In this document: in pieces, positions 7,842 to 14,413 of the stretch
Layout: each line of letters starts with the position of its first letter
Numbering within the stretch: the first letter of the stretch is position 1
NCBI GenBank assembly: GCA_934525845.1
Contig: CAKSZS010000043.1
Span: forward strand, 1-15,974
Direction: 5' to 3'
Source of the DNA: an uncultured Faecalibacterium sp.
GTDB lineage: Bacteria; Bacillota; Clostridia; Oscillospirales; Ruminococcaceae
DNA: 15,974 nt
The notes under the pieces: generated by a model
The model's input: the letters and a program-made list of their open reading frames with translations, nothing else
What the model was told of the DNA's origin: nothing
Databases searched by the model: none
Program-made: the position numbers and the translations under genes

Positions 7842-7860
7842 GAACCCTTTAAACCACACA

Positions 7861-7897
7861 AAGCCCCGGTGGCGTTTCCGCCCGCCGGGGCTTTTTT
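7861..7897 (+). terminator. Intrinsic terminator after glgP
   Basis: AAGCCCCGG (7861-7869) pairs with CCGGGGCTT (7885-7893). An inner GGCG-TTTC-CGCC extends the stem (7871-7882), and six T follow at 7892-7897. The stop codon of glgP is 20 bp upstream. The ribosome site of the next gene begins four bases after the T-run, so this hairpin also controls how much transcript reaches the GH13 gene. Confidence 0.9.
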
Positions 7898-7900
7898 GAG

Positions 7901-7906
7901 AAAGGA
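7901..7906 (+). promoter_or_regulatory. Ribosome binding site that fixes a TTG start
   Basis: AAAGGA lies 9 nt before TTG at 7916. No ATG or GTG in the same frame occurs near it, and the reading frame is open and homologous to the family from the first residues, so TTG is the likely start. A T6 run lies between the ribosome site and the start and overlaps it. Confidence 0.75.
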
Positions 7907-7915
7907 CGACCTTTT

Positions 7916-9772
7916 TTGTCTTGTCTGTTCAACAGCTATGATCCCTACTTCAAGCAGCCGTTCGGTGCCGTGCGGGCCGGGCAGACTGTGCATCTGGTGC
8001 TCTGCGTGCCCGAAGAGCTGGGCTATGTGGATCCGCACCTTGTCCTGCAGAAAGAGGGCAAGTACGATGTTCCCGTGCATTACCGCATGAAATTTGACGG
8101 TCAGACGCCGAAAGTGAACCACTTTTCCGTGGACGTCACTCTGGGCGATGTAGGTCTGTACTTCTACTATTTTGACCTTTATACCGACTTCCGCCGCATC
8201 GTGCGCGGGCCGGACAACTGCGGCGTGGTCAGCTGGCAGGACGGCGAAAGCTGGCAGATCACCGTCTACGAGCCGGACTTCCGGACCCCGGACGTCATCA
8301 AAGGCAAGGTGTTCTACCAGATCTTCCCGGACCGTTTCTGCGAGGGCATCGAGAACAAGCCCATGCCCTTCCCGGACCGTCTGTACCAGGCCGACAAGCA
8401 CGCCGAACCCTTCTGGCAGCCCAACGAGACCGGCGGCCACCTGAATGAAGATTACTTCGGCGGCGACCTGGAGGGCATCCGCATCAAGCTGCCCTATCTG
8501 CGGGAGATGGGTGTGGACTACCTCTACCTGAACCCCATCTTTGAGGCCCACTCCAACCACCGCTACAACACCGCCGACTACCTGAACGTGGACCCTCTGC
8601 TGGGCACCAACGAGGAATTCGAGGTGCTGTGCCGGGAGGCCAGGAAGTACGGCATCGGCATCGTGCTGGACGGCGTGTTCAGCCACACCGGTTCTGACAG
8701 CCGCTACTTCAACCGCGAGGGCCGCTACGGTGAGGGCGGCGCATACCGCGACTACAATTCTCCGTACCGCAGCTGGTACGACTTCGACCCCAAGTACAAG
8801 GGCGGCTACCGCAGCTGGTGGGGCTTTGAGACCCTGCCTGAGGTCAACGAGGAGAACCCTTCCTATGTGGAGTTCATCACCGGCGAGGGCGGCGTCATTG
8901 ACACCTGGCTGCGCCGGGGTGCCGCCGGTTTCCGTCTGGACGTGGCTGACGAGCTGCCAGATGAATTCATCGAGAAGATCCGCACCGCCGTCAAGCGGGT
9001 CGGCCCGGACAAATTCCTGCTGGGTGAGGTGTGGGAAGACGCCACCACCAAGTTCGGCTTCAACAAGCGCCGCACCTACCTGCTGGGCAAAGGTCTGGAC
9101 AGCGTGATGAACTACCCCTTCAAGAACGCCGTACTGGACTTCGTGAAGGGTAAGCCTGCCGAGCAGGCCGCCAACGAGATCCTGTCCATCTGTGAGCACT
9201 ACCCTGCCCCTGCCATGGATACCGCCCTGAACTTCCTGTCCACCCACGACACCGAGCGTGCCCTGACCGTCATTGCGGACGAACCCGCCAATGGCCGAGG
9301 CCGTGCGTGGCAGAGTGGCCGCAGTGTGACCGGCGATGCCTACGAGGAAGGAATGCTCCGCCTGCGCATGGCCTATGCCATCATCTACACCCTGCCCGGT
9401 GTCCCCTGCCTGTACTACGGCGATGAGATCGGGATGCAGGGCTACCGCGACCCCTTCAACCGTGCGTTCTACTGCTGGGACAGCCACGAAGAGCGCCTGC
9501 GTCCGGTGCTGGCACAGCTGGCACAGCTTCGTCACACCTGCGAAGCTTTCCGCACCGGTGCCCTGCGGGTCCTGCGGGCCGAGGGCGGTGTTCTGCACTA
9601 CCAGCGCGTGGGCGAGCTGGAGACGGCGGAGATCATCGTGAACCGCTCCGAGCACATCATCGTGGAACCGCTGGCCTCCGGCAAGCACACCGAGGTGAAC
9701 CCCATGGGCTTTACCATCGTGGTGGAAGAAAACGGCCACAACCCCAACCACAGCTATTACGACATCCAGTAA
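7916..9772 (+). CDS. GH13 alpha-glucanase, neopullulanase/cyclomaltodextrinase type
   Basis: This is a glycoside hydrolase of the GH13 alpha-amylase clan with 618 residues and no signal peptide, so probably cytoplasmic. An N-terminal beta domain (about 1-120) precedes the barrel, as in neopullulanases and cyclomaltodextrinases. The barrel begins at VFYQIFPDRF (from about 132). Conserved region I is DGVFSHTG (252-259). Region II is GFRLDVADE with nucleophile D342. Region III is GEVWE with acid/base E371. Region IV is FLSTHDTER with transition-state stabiliser D445. All three catalytic carboxylates are present. It would open or shorten cyclic, branched or linear maltodextrins for the phosphorylase encoded just upstream. 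The TTG start is supported by AAAGGA at 7901-7906. The exact activity (pullulan, cyclodextrin or maltodextrin) is not decided by the motifs. Confidence 0.93.
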   Translation: MSCLFNSYDPYFKQPFGAVRAGQTVHLVLCVPEELGYVDPHLVLQKEGKYDVPVHYRMKFDGQTPKVNHFSVDVTLGDVGLYFYYFDLYTDFRRIVRGPDNCGVVSWQDGESWQITVYEPDFRTPDVIKGKVFYQIFPDRFCEGIENKPMPFPDRLYQADKHAEPFWQPNETGGHLNEDYFGGDLEGIRIKLPYLREMGVDYLYLNPIFEAHSNHRYNTADYLNVDPLLGTNEEFEVLCREARKYGIGIVLDGVFSHTGSDSRYFNREGRYGEGGAYRDYNSPYRSWYDFDPKYKGGYRSWWGFETLPEVNEENPSYVEFITGEGGVIDTWLRRGAAGFRLDVADELPDEFIEKIRTAVKRVGPDKFLLGEVWEDATTKFGFNKRRTYLLGKGLDSVMNYPFKNAVLDFVKGKPAEQAANEILSICEHYPAPAMDTALNFLSTHDTERALTVIADEPANGRGRAWQSGRSVTGDAYEEGMLRLRMAYAIIYTLPGVPCLYYGDEIGMQGYRDPFNRAFYCWDSHEERLRPVLAQLAQLRHTCEAFRTGALRVLRAEGGVLHYQRVGELETAEIIVNRSEHIIVEPLASGKHTEVNPMGFTIVVEENGHNPNHSYYDIQ

Positions 9773-9848
9773 TGCCTGTAGGCTGTAACGATTTAAAATG
9801 CTCTCCGCTTGCGCTCTGAGCATCCTTAGCGGAATTTGATTTTGATTT
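9773..9848. other. Spacer with two mutually exclusive stems
   Basis: Between the GH13 stop and its terminator, ATGCTC (9798-9803) can pair with GAGCAT (9818-9823). The adjacent TCCGCT (9804-9809) can pair with AGCGGA (9828-9833). The arms interleave, so they are alternative stems or a strained pseudoknot. No gene is seen. Confidence 0.4.
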
Positions 9849-9890
9849 GTAAGCCGGGAAGATCTGCGGATCTTTCCCGGCTTACTTTTT
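9849..9890 (+). terminator. Intrinsic terminator after the GH13 gene
   Basis: A long stem of about 16 bp (arms starting GTAAGCCGGGA and ending TCCCGGCTTAC, one bulged base, TGCG loop) is followed by five T at 9886-9890. It lies 76 bp beyond the GH13 stop and ends the glucan operon. Confidence 0.92.
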
Positions 9891-10015
9891 CACGGAGAGG
9901 GGCGCAGCGGCAAACAGGCAGCTCCCCGGGCATCGCCCTGCTGTGGGATTTCTGATCTTTCTCTGGCATTTTTGTCCAAACTTTGTTTTCTGTGCAACGT
10001 TCCAGCAAAAAGCCC

Positions 10016-10046
10016 TTGACCTTCCCCCAAGGGGATGCCCTATAAT
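10016..10046 (+). promoter_or_regulatory. Promoter of the NfeD/SPFH pair with 19-bp spacer and internal dyad (MerR-like layout)
   Basis: TTGACC (10016-10021) and a perfect TATAAT (10041-10046) are separated by 19 bp, two more than optimal. Within the spacer TCCCC-CAA-GGGGA (10023-10035) forms an inverted repeat. An over-long spacer holding an operator is the hallmark of promoters controlled by MerR-family activators. The left half (TTGACCTTCCCC) resembles CueR-type sites as I remember them. The regulator is not in the window, so assignment to MerR is inference. Confidence 0.65.
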
Positions 10047-10069
10047 AGAAGCATAAGGAGGGAAACGCA

Positions 10070-10519
10070 ATGCACATCGACCCTATTTTCTGGCTCATCG
10101 CCGCGGTTGGTTTTCTGATGCTGGAGGGAGCTACCGTCAGCATGACCTCCATCTGGTTCGCCATCGGTGCCGCCGCTGCCCTGCTCAGCTGTCTGTTCAC
10201 GGAATCTTTCCGGGTGCAGGCGGTGCTGTTCACGGCGGTCAGCGTGCTGTGCCTGCTGGCGTTCCGCCCCTTGGCGGCCAGGCTGCGCAAAACGCCCACT
10301 GCCACCAACGGCGACCGCAATCTTGGCCGGGAAGCCACCGTGCTGACCCCTGTCACCGCCGAAACTGCCGGCCGGGTCCGGCTGGACGGCGTGGACTGGA
10401 ATGCCCGCTGTGCCACCCCCGGCGACACCCTCACTCCCGGTGACCGCTGCCGTGTGACCGAGATCCACAGCACCCTGCTCATCGTGGAGCCGGTTCTGAC
10501 CGAAAGCCATCCGGCTTGA
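10070..10519 (+). CDS. NfeD-like membrane protein, short form with OB-fold domain
   Basis: NfeD-like proteins are partners of SPFH/stomatin proteins in bacterial membranes, where the pair is thought to organise membrane domains. The 149-residue product has three hydrophobic helices (about 7-22, 25-45, 49-66). A soluble beta domain follows (about 85-142) with the usual pattern GREATVLTPV, a Trp near 110, GD-x-x-x-x-GDRCRV and LLIVEP, an OB-like fold. The protease domain of long NfeD proteins is absent. The start has a near-perfect AAGGAGG (10055-10061) with 8-nt spacing. It is 29 bp upstream of the SPFH gene, which is almost certainly co-transcribed. The promoter upstream has an unusual MerR-like layout. 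Confidence 0.88.
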   Translation: MHIDPIFWLIAAVGFLMLEGATVSMTSIWFAIGAAAALLSCLFTESFRVQAVLFTAVSVLCLLAFRPLAARLRKTPTATNGDRNLGREATVLTPVTAETAGRVRLDGVDWNARCATPGDTLTPGDRCRVTEIHSTLLIVEPVLTESHPA

Positions 10520-10548
10520 TGTACACACCCTAAAAAAGGAGAAACGCT

Positions 10549-11454
10549 ATGGTCTTATTTTTCGTGATCCTCGCACTGGTTCTGGTCGTGGCGCTGGTCG
10601 TCGTCACCAACATCGTCATCGTCCCGCAGTCCAAGGTCTACGTCATCGAGCGGCTGGGCAGCTACTCCGATACTTGGTCCGCCGGTCTGCACGTCAAGAT
10701 TCCCTTCATTGAGCGCATCGCCAAAAAGGTCAGCCTGAAGGAGCAGGTCGCCGACTTTCCCCCTCAGCCCGTCATTACCCGCGACAACGTGACCATGCAG
10801 ATCGACACCGTGGTGTTCTTCCAGGTCATGGATGCCAAGCTCTACACCTATGGCGTCAACCAGCCCATTGCCGCCATCGAGAGCCTGTCCGCCACCACCC
10901 TGCGCAACATCATCGGTGAGATGGAGCTGGACCACACCCTGACCAGCCGCGATGTCATCAACGGCAAGATTACCGCCATTCTGGACGAAGCCACCGACAA
11001 GTGGGGCATCAAGGTCAACCGCGTGGAAGTGAAGAACATCATCCCGCCGCGGGAGATCCAGGAAGCCATGGAGAAGCAGATGAAGGCCGAGCGCGAGAAG
11101 CGCGCCGTCATCCTGAAGGCCGACGGTGAGAAGCAGGCCGCCATCACCGCCGCCGAGGGCGAAAAGGAAGCCGCCATCCTCCGCGCCGATGCCGTCAAGC
11201 AGCAGCGCATCCTGGAAGCCGAAGGCGAAGCACAGGCCATTCTGGCCGTTCAGAAAGCCAATGCCGACGCCATCCGTCTGCTGAACGAGGCCATGCCCAC
11301 CGACAAGGTGCTGGCCATCCGCAGCCTGGAGGCACTGGCCAAGGTGGCCAACGGCAAGGCCACCAAGATCATCATCCCCTCGGAACTGCAGAATCTGGGC
11401 GGCGTGGTGCCCAGCATCAAGGAACTGCTGACCGACCCCAAGGACGCCGAGTAA
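10549..11454 (+). CDS. SPFH/stomatin-family membrane protein (QmcA-like)
   Basis: SPFH proteins form large oligomeric membrane-anchored assemblies that organise lipid domains or control membrane proteases. The 301-residue product has one N-terminal membrane anchor (about 3-24). The SPFH domain starts at IVPQSKVYVIERLGSY and runs through VITRDNVTMQIDTVVFFQV and LRNIIGEMELDHTLTSRD, ending with WGIKVNRVEVKNIIPP (about 152-167). The helical arm that follows contains four tandem 11-residue repeats (191-234), and a C-terminal PSELQNLGGVVPSI ends the protein. Size and pattern match QmcA/stomatin-type members rather than flotillins. AAGGAG precedes the ATG by 7 nt. It follows the NfeD-like gene, its usual partner, and a terminator closes the operon. 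Confidence 0.95.
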   Translation: MVLFFVILALVLVVALVVVTNIVIVPQSKVYVIERLGSYSDTWSAGLHVKIPFIERIAKKVSLKEQVADFPPQPVITRDNVTMQIDTVVFFQVMDAKLYTYGVNQPIAAIESLSATTLRNIIGEMELDHTLTSRDVINGKITAILDEATDKWGIKVNRVEVKNIIPPREIQEAMEKQMKAEREKRAVILKADGEKQAAITAAEGEKEAAILRADAVKQQRILEAEGEAQAILAVQKANADAIRLLNEAMPTDKVLAIRSLEALAKVANGKATKIIIPSELQNLGGVVPSIKELLTDPKDAE

Positions 11455-11463
11455 GCTGACCCC

Positions 11464-11505
11464 AGAGCCGGGTGGACCGCCGTGTCTGCCCGGCTCTTTG
11501 CTTTG
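11464..11505 (+). terminator. Intrinsic terminator after the SPFH gene
   Basis: AGAGCCGGG (11464-11472) pairs perfectly with CCCGGCTCT (11489-11497) around a 16-nt loop. A T-rich TTGCTTTG follows. It lies 10 bp after the SPFH stop. Confidence 0.8.
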
Positions 11506-11511
11506 TGCATA

Positions 11512-11546
11512 TTGCATCTGCCTCTGACCTGTGATACCATACAGGT
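11512..11546 (+). promoter_or_regulatory. Candidate promoter with overlapping dyad before the YhcH-like gene
   Basis: TTGCAT (11512-11517) lies 17 bp before TACCAT (11535-11540), which is preceded by TGA and so has an extended -10 element. A perfect 6-bp dyad ACCTGT-N8-ACAGGT (11527-11546) covers the -10. That is where a repressor would bind. Because a terminator precedes it, an own promoter is expected here. Confidence 0.5.
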
Positions 11547-11577
11547 AACCGAAACTTATAGATGGAGGAGCTTTTCC

Positions 11578-12054
11578 ATGATCTACGATACCCTCAACAA
11601 CCTGCCCAACTATCTGGGCGTGAGCGACAACCTCGACACCGTCATCGAGTACATCATGGCCCGCGATATCACCACCCTGCCCGCCGGGCGCACCCGCATC
11701 GACGGCGAAAAGGCCGTGGTCACTGTGAGCATCGTCACCCCGCAGAGCTCCGACAAGGCCCTGTTCCAGCGCCACGATGCCCACATCGTGCTGGAGACCG
11801 ACCTGGACGGCAGTGAGCTGTTCGAAGTGAGCCTGGCCGACCTGACCCCCACCAAGCCCACCGACGAAGCCGCCGACACCACGGTCGGCACCGCCGGGAC
11901 CAGCATTGCGGGAATGCTCTGCGAGGGCCGTTTTGCCCTGTATCTGGCCGGGGAGCCGTACAAATCCGGCCTGAAAGCCCAGGGCTGCGGCAAGCTGAAA
12001 AAGGCCGTGTTCACCATTGAGCTGGACCCGGACGAGGAGGAAACGGAAGAATAA
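11578..12054 (+). CDS. Divergent YhcH/YjgK/YiaL-family protein
   Basis: The 158-residue product opens with MIYDTLNNLPNYLGVSDNLD and continues IEYIMARDITTLPAGRTRIDGEKA, the recognisable N-terminal half of the YhcH/YjgK/YiaL (DUF386) cupin-like family, which is linked to sugar or sialic-acid metabolism. The metal-site residues are not all kept. Where relatives have E-x-H-x-x-Y-x-D, this protein has Q64, H66, H69 and V71. The later D-x-H is E126-P-Y128. The fold may be kept while the chemistry is changed or lost. The tail is acidic (DPDEEETEE). GGAGGAG (11564-11570) precedes the ATG by 7 nt; a longer reading from 11482 would start inside the previous terminator. The next gene follows after 14 bp. 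The substrate is unknown. Confidence 0.75.
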   Translation: MIYDTLNNLPNYLGVSDNLDTVIEYIMARDITTLPAGRTRIDGEKAVVTVSIVTPQSSDKALFQRHDAHIVLETDLDGSELFEVSLADLTPTKPTDEAADTTVGTAGTSIAGMLCEGRFALYLAGEPYKSGLKAQGCGKLKKAVFTIELDPDEEETEE

Positions 12055-12068
12055 CAGGAGGTACCTCT

Positions 12069-12311
12069 ATGAAGCATTTTCTTTCCATCTTTTTCTGCAC
12101 GCTTTTATTGTTGCTGCTGTTTACGTTCTGCGGTGGCATTCTCCTGTTTGACCTGCATAAGAATGTCTACGGCTGGACGCTGCCCGTAAGTTTATGCATC
12201 AGCGCTGTGATTTCCGTATGCTGGAAAATGGATGACAAGATCACTGCCCTGCAAAAGCGGGTGGATGAACTGGAAGCCGCGCAGAAAACCGCCGAAAAGT
12301 CCGAGAAATAA
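12069..12311 (+). CDS. Small two-helix membrane protein of unknown function
   Basis: This 80-residue protein has a very hydrophobic first helix (about 4-27, with a run of seven leucines and phenylalanines) and a second shorter one (about 37-52). A charged helix (54-80) rich in K, E and A, with QKRVDELEAAQ, is likely to form a coiled coil on the cytoplasmic side. AGGAGGT ends 7 nt before the ATG, and only 14 bp separate it from the YhcH-like gene, so the two are co-transcribed. I recognise no family. Codon use is less biased and less GC-rich than in the neighbours. Confidence 0.7.
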   Translation: MKHFLSIFFCTLLLLLLFTFCGGILLFDLHKNVYGWTLPVSLCISAVISVCWKMDDKITALQKRVDELEAAQKTAEKSEK

Positions 12312-12317
12312 ATACAA

Positions 12318-12366
12318 CGCCGCCCTTACCGGAGAAGCTTTTCCGGCAGGGGCGGCGCATTCTTTT
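12318..12366. terminator. Bidirectional terminator between convergent genes
   Basis: CGCCGCCC (12318-12325) pairs with GGGCGGCG (12350-12357). An inner stem (CCGGA with its partner TCCGG, continuing to an AAGCTT core) extends the pairing to about 18 bp with one mismatch. T-rich sequence follows on both strands (CATTCTTTT on plus, TTGTATTTATTT on minus). It closes the plus-strand pair and the minus-strand ABC operon. Confidence 0.85.
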
Positions 12367-12371
12367 ACACT

Positions 12372-12530
12372 CTACTTTTTATCCGGTGGGTCATCCAGCC
12401 CTTCAAACATCACCATACCCAAGTTTGCAAGGCTTGCTCCCAGCGCAAAACCGACTGTTCCCAGCGACACACTGAACAAAGCGCCCATAGCAACACCGAA
12501 CAGGATGCCCGCGATTTGACTTTTCTTCAT
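12372..12530 (-). CDS. 52-residue glycine-zipper membrane peptide, coupled to the ABC permease
   Basis: The ATG at 12530 begins one base after the permease stop (TAAGATG), so translation is probably coupled. Only a weak ribosome site (GAG) is visible. The peptide is a charged start (MKKSQ), two hydrophobic glycine-rich segments (about 6-20 and 23-42), and an acidic-basic tail (DDPPDKK). Glycines at 8, 12 and 16 make a true GxxxGxxxG zipper, and G27 and G31 add another GxxxG; such spacing packs helices tightly in membranes. It could be an accessory subunit of the transporter, its exported substrate, or a small pore-like peptide. No family is recognised. A longer reading from 12560 would overlap the permease and lacks support. 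Confidence 0.65.
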   Translation of the reverse strand: MKKSQIAGILFGVAMGALFSVSLGTVGFALGASLANLGMVMFEGLDDPPDKK

Positions 12531-12531
12531 C

Positions 12532-13176
12532 TTACTGCTCTGCCTTTCCGTACCATGCAACGGACAGCCGCCAAGAGAGGGAGTACAGCCCCAGAACGAT
12601 CAGTACAATGCCCAGCAGAGCCAGTGGCGGAACGCCCTGCGGCAGAAGGTTCCGGGCCAGGCCGTCCTCATTGGCGGACACGCCAAACCCCATCAGAGCC
12701 GCAACCAGGCCGACCATAAGATAAAACGCATATTTTGCCTTTTCGTAGCCAAAACGGTAATTCAACGGCAGCAGAACGGCACTGTTCAGCAGCGTTGTCA
12801 TGCCTACCTGCACCAGCGTGGAAACCACAAGCGCATGGTCCACAGCTGTCCAGTGCAGGCTTGCCACGCCAAGGGCTGCGGCGGCGAAGAGTTCCGCCAG
12901 CACCAGCCCGCACAGGCCAATGATGTATTTGCTGCCCACCAGCTGTTCTTTTGTCACCGGAAGCACGCCGCTGTACTCGCTGAATTTGCTGGCCTGATCA
13001 TAGGCCAGCAGGGTCATGGGCATCATGCCCATCGAAAAGCCCGCATATACAATAAAGAAATTGGCTCCATTCATGATGGTAACCACGCCTGCGCCCATCA
13101 TGACCACGGCGGCCACAATGACACCTTTGGCATAGTGCCATATCTGATAAGCATCCTTTAACAGCAGACCTTTCAT
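12532..13176 (-). CDS. ABC-2 type transporter permease
   Basis: The 214-residue protein has six predicted membrane helices (about 17-35, 39-57, 83-106, 114-137, 149-166, 182-203). It starts with MKGLLLKDAY, the opening typical of the ABC2_membrane_5 type. It would form the membrane channel of an exporter with the ATPase encoded just upstream. Stop and start overlap as ATGA (13173-13176), so the two are translationally coupled, and the next gene starts one base after its stop. Conserved LPVTKEQLVGSKYI (72-85) is the cytoplasmic coupling segment seen in this group. Relatives in GntR-ABC operons are linked to resistance to antimicrobial peptides and cell-wall antibiotics. The substrate here is not known. 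Confidence 0.88.
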   Translation of the reverse strand: MKGLLLKDAYQIWHYAKGVIVAAVVMMGAGVVTIMNGANFFIVYAGFSMGMMPMTLLAYDQASKFSEYSGVLPVTKEQLVGSKYIIGLCGLVLAELFAAAALGVASLHWTAVDHALVVSTLVQVGMTTLLNSAVLLPLNYRFGYEKAKYAFYLMVGLVAALMGFGVSANEDGLARNLLPQGVPPLALLGIVLIVLGLYSLSWRLSVAWYGKAEQ

Positions 13177-14018
13177 TGTACATCCTCCCCTTTCACCATC
13201 AACACAAACAATTCCTCAATGCTTACCGGGGCAAGCTCTGCTCCGGCGGGCATTGCGTCCCGGCGCACAAGGGCCTCTGCCCCGTAGGGGGTCACCCGTT
13301 TGCCGTACACCCGCGCATCCAGTGCCGCCAGCTGCGCCGCCGTGCCGTGCCACAGGGCGTATTCCTCTCGCAGGGCGTCCTTTTCCTCACAGAGCAGCAG
13401 CCTGCCCTTGTGCAGGAAGGCGATGGTATCGCACAGCTTTTCCAAGTCGCTGACGATGTGGGAGGAGATAAGGATGGAGTGTTCCTCATCCCGGGCAAAA
13501 TCCAGCAGGATATCCACCACTTCATCCCGCACCACCGGGTCCAGCCCATTGGTGGCTTCATCCAGCAGCAGTAGCTTTGCGTGGTGGGAAAGCGCCACCG
13601 CAATGCACAGCTTCCTCTGCATTCCAGCGGAGTAATCCTTATACTTTTTGTCCGGCGGCAGGTCAAATTTCCGGCAAAACGCCGTGTAATCACCAGCGTC
13701 CCAGTTGCGGTAGATGCCCGCCATCACCTTGCCCACCTCCACAGCGTTCAGGCACAGCGGTATGCCATCGCTGCCCAACACCACGCCGACATCCTCTTTA
13801 GTGCGGACGGAAGCGGTGCGGCTGTCCCTGCCCAGGATAGTCACGGTGCCGCCGTCTCGCTGCACCATATCTAAGATCAGCCGGATGGTGGTGCTTTTGC
13901 CTGCGCCGTTCTCGCCGATCAGCCCGCAGATGGTGCCGCCGGGCAGGGTCAGATCCAGCGGTCCAAGGGTAAAGTCCTTATAGTGTTTTGTAAGCCCCTG
14001 CAATTCCAGTGCGTTCAT
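13173..14018 (-). CDS. ABC transporter ATP-binding protein
   Basis: The 281-residue ATPase powers the ABC-2 permease encoded next. Walker A is GENGAGKST (35-43). The signature is YSAGMQRK (129-136), a variant of LSGGQ. Walker B is LLLLDEATNGLD (149-160) with catalytic E154. The switch histidine is H187 in ISSHIVSDLE. A C-terminal extension of about 70 residues follows the core domain, as in the YtrB/CcmA-like exporters. The start at 14018 has GGGAGGG 6 nt upstream; an in-frame ATG at 14033 would place that ribosome site inside the gene. The start is 2 bp after the GntR stop. Confidence 0.95.
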   Translation of the reverse strand: MNALELQGLTKHYKDFTLGPLDLTLPGGTICGLIGENGAGKSTTIRLILDMVQRDGGTVTILGRDSRTASVRTKEDVGVVLGSDGIPLCLNAVEVGKVMAGIYRNWDAGDYTAFCRKFDLPPDKKYKDYSAGMQRKLCIAVALSHHAKLLLLDEATNGLDPVVRDEVVDILLDFARDEEHSILISSHIVSDLEKLCDTIAFLHKGRLLLCEEKDALREEYALWHGTAAQLAALDARVYGKRVTPYGAEALVRRDAMPAGAELAPVSIEELFVLMVKGEDVQ

Positions 14019-14020
14019 AT

Positions 14021-14392
14021 TCAGCCCTCCCATAGCAGTTCCAGCATCTCCCCCAGCTCTTCCCTGCTCAGCCCGCAGGATGCGGACAGGCGGACGGCCT
14101 CGGTGAGATGCGCTTCGATCTTTTTCAGGTTCTCTTCCCGCAGCAGCTCGGTGTTCTTCGGGGCCACAAAAAAGCCCTTGGCCGGTACTGCGTAGAGAAA
14201 GCCCTCTTTTTCCAGTTCATCGTAGGCGCGCTTGGTGGTGATGACGCTGATCCGCAGGTCCCGTGCCAGCCCCCGGATGGAGGGCATGGCCTCATCTGGC
14301 TGCAAATCGCCCCGGATGATCTGATCTTTGATCTGGGTGCAGATCTGGTCATAGATGGGTGCCCCGCTTTTGTTGTCGATCAACAGGTTCAT
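14021..14392 (-). CDS. GntR-family transcriptional regulator, YtrA subfamily
   Basis: The 123-residue protein has an N-terminal winged helix (about 11-78: PIYDQICTQIKDQIIRGDL, then MPSIRGLARDLRISVITTKRAY and the wing FLYAVPAKGFFV). A short helical tail of about 45 residues replaces the large effector domain of other GntR proteins. That is the YtrA layout, where the regulator represses an ABC transporter operon carried with it. The next gene is the ABC ATPase, 2 bp away. AAAGGAG precedes the ATG at 14392 by 6-7 nt; an upstream in-frame start would lie inside the promoter region. Inducer unknown; YtrA relatives in Bacillus respond to cell-wall antibiotics. Confidence 0.92.
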   Translation of the reverse strand: MNLLIDNKSGAPIYDQICTQIKDQIIRGDLQPDEAMPSIRGLARDLRISVITTKRAYDELEKEGFLYAVPAKGFFVAPKNTELLREENLKKIEAHLTEAVRLSASCGLSREELGEMLELLWEG

Positions 14393-14413
14393 GGGGTGCT
14401 CCTTTCCGTTCAT

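Noticed and set aside
5442..7859. 805-codon open frame antisense to glgP
   Set aside because: It exactly shadows glgP and arises because that gene avoids TTA, CTA and TCA codons. The V/L/G/H-rich translation has no domain.
7793..9823. 676-codon open frame antisense to the GH13 gene
   Set aside because: Same cause; the sense frame has all three catalytic residues.
9798..9833. H-type pseudoknot after the GH13 gene
   Set aside because: The arms interleave but the first loop has no nucleotides, so a real pseudoknot is doubtful; two alternative stems are the simpler reading.
10555..11784. 409-codon frame antisense to the SPFH gene
   Set aside because: It shadows the SPFH gene and runs through a terminator and promoter; composition is that of a reverse reading.
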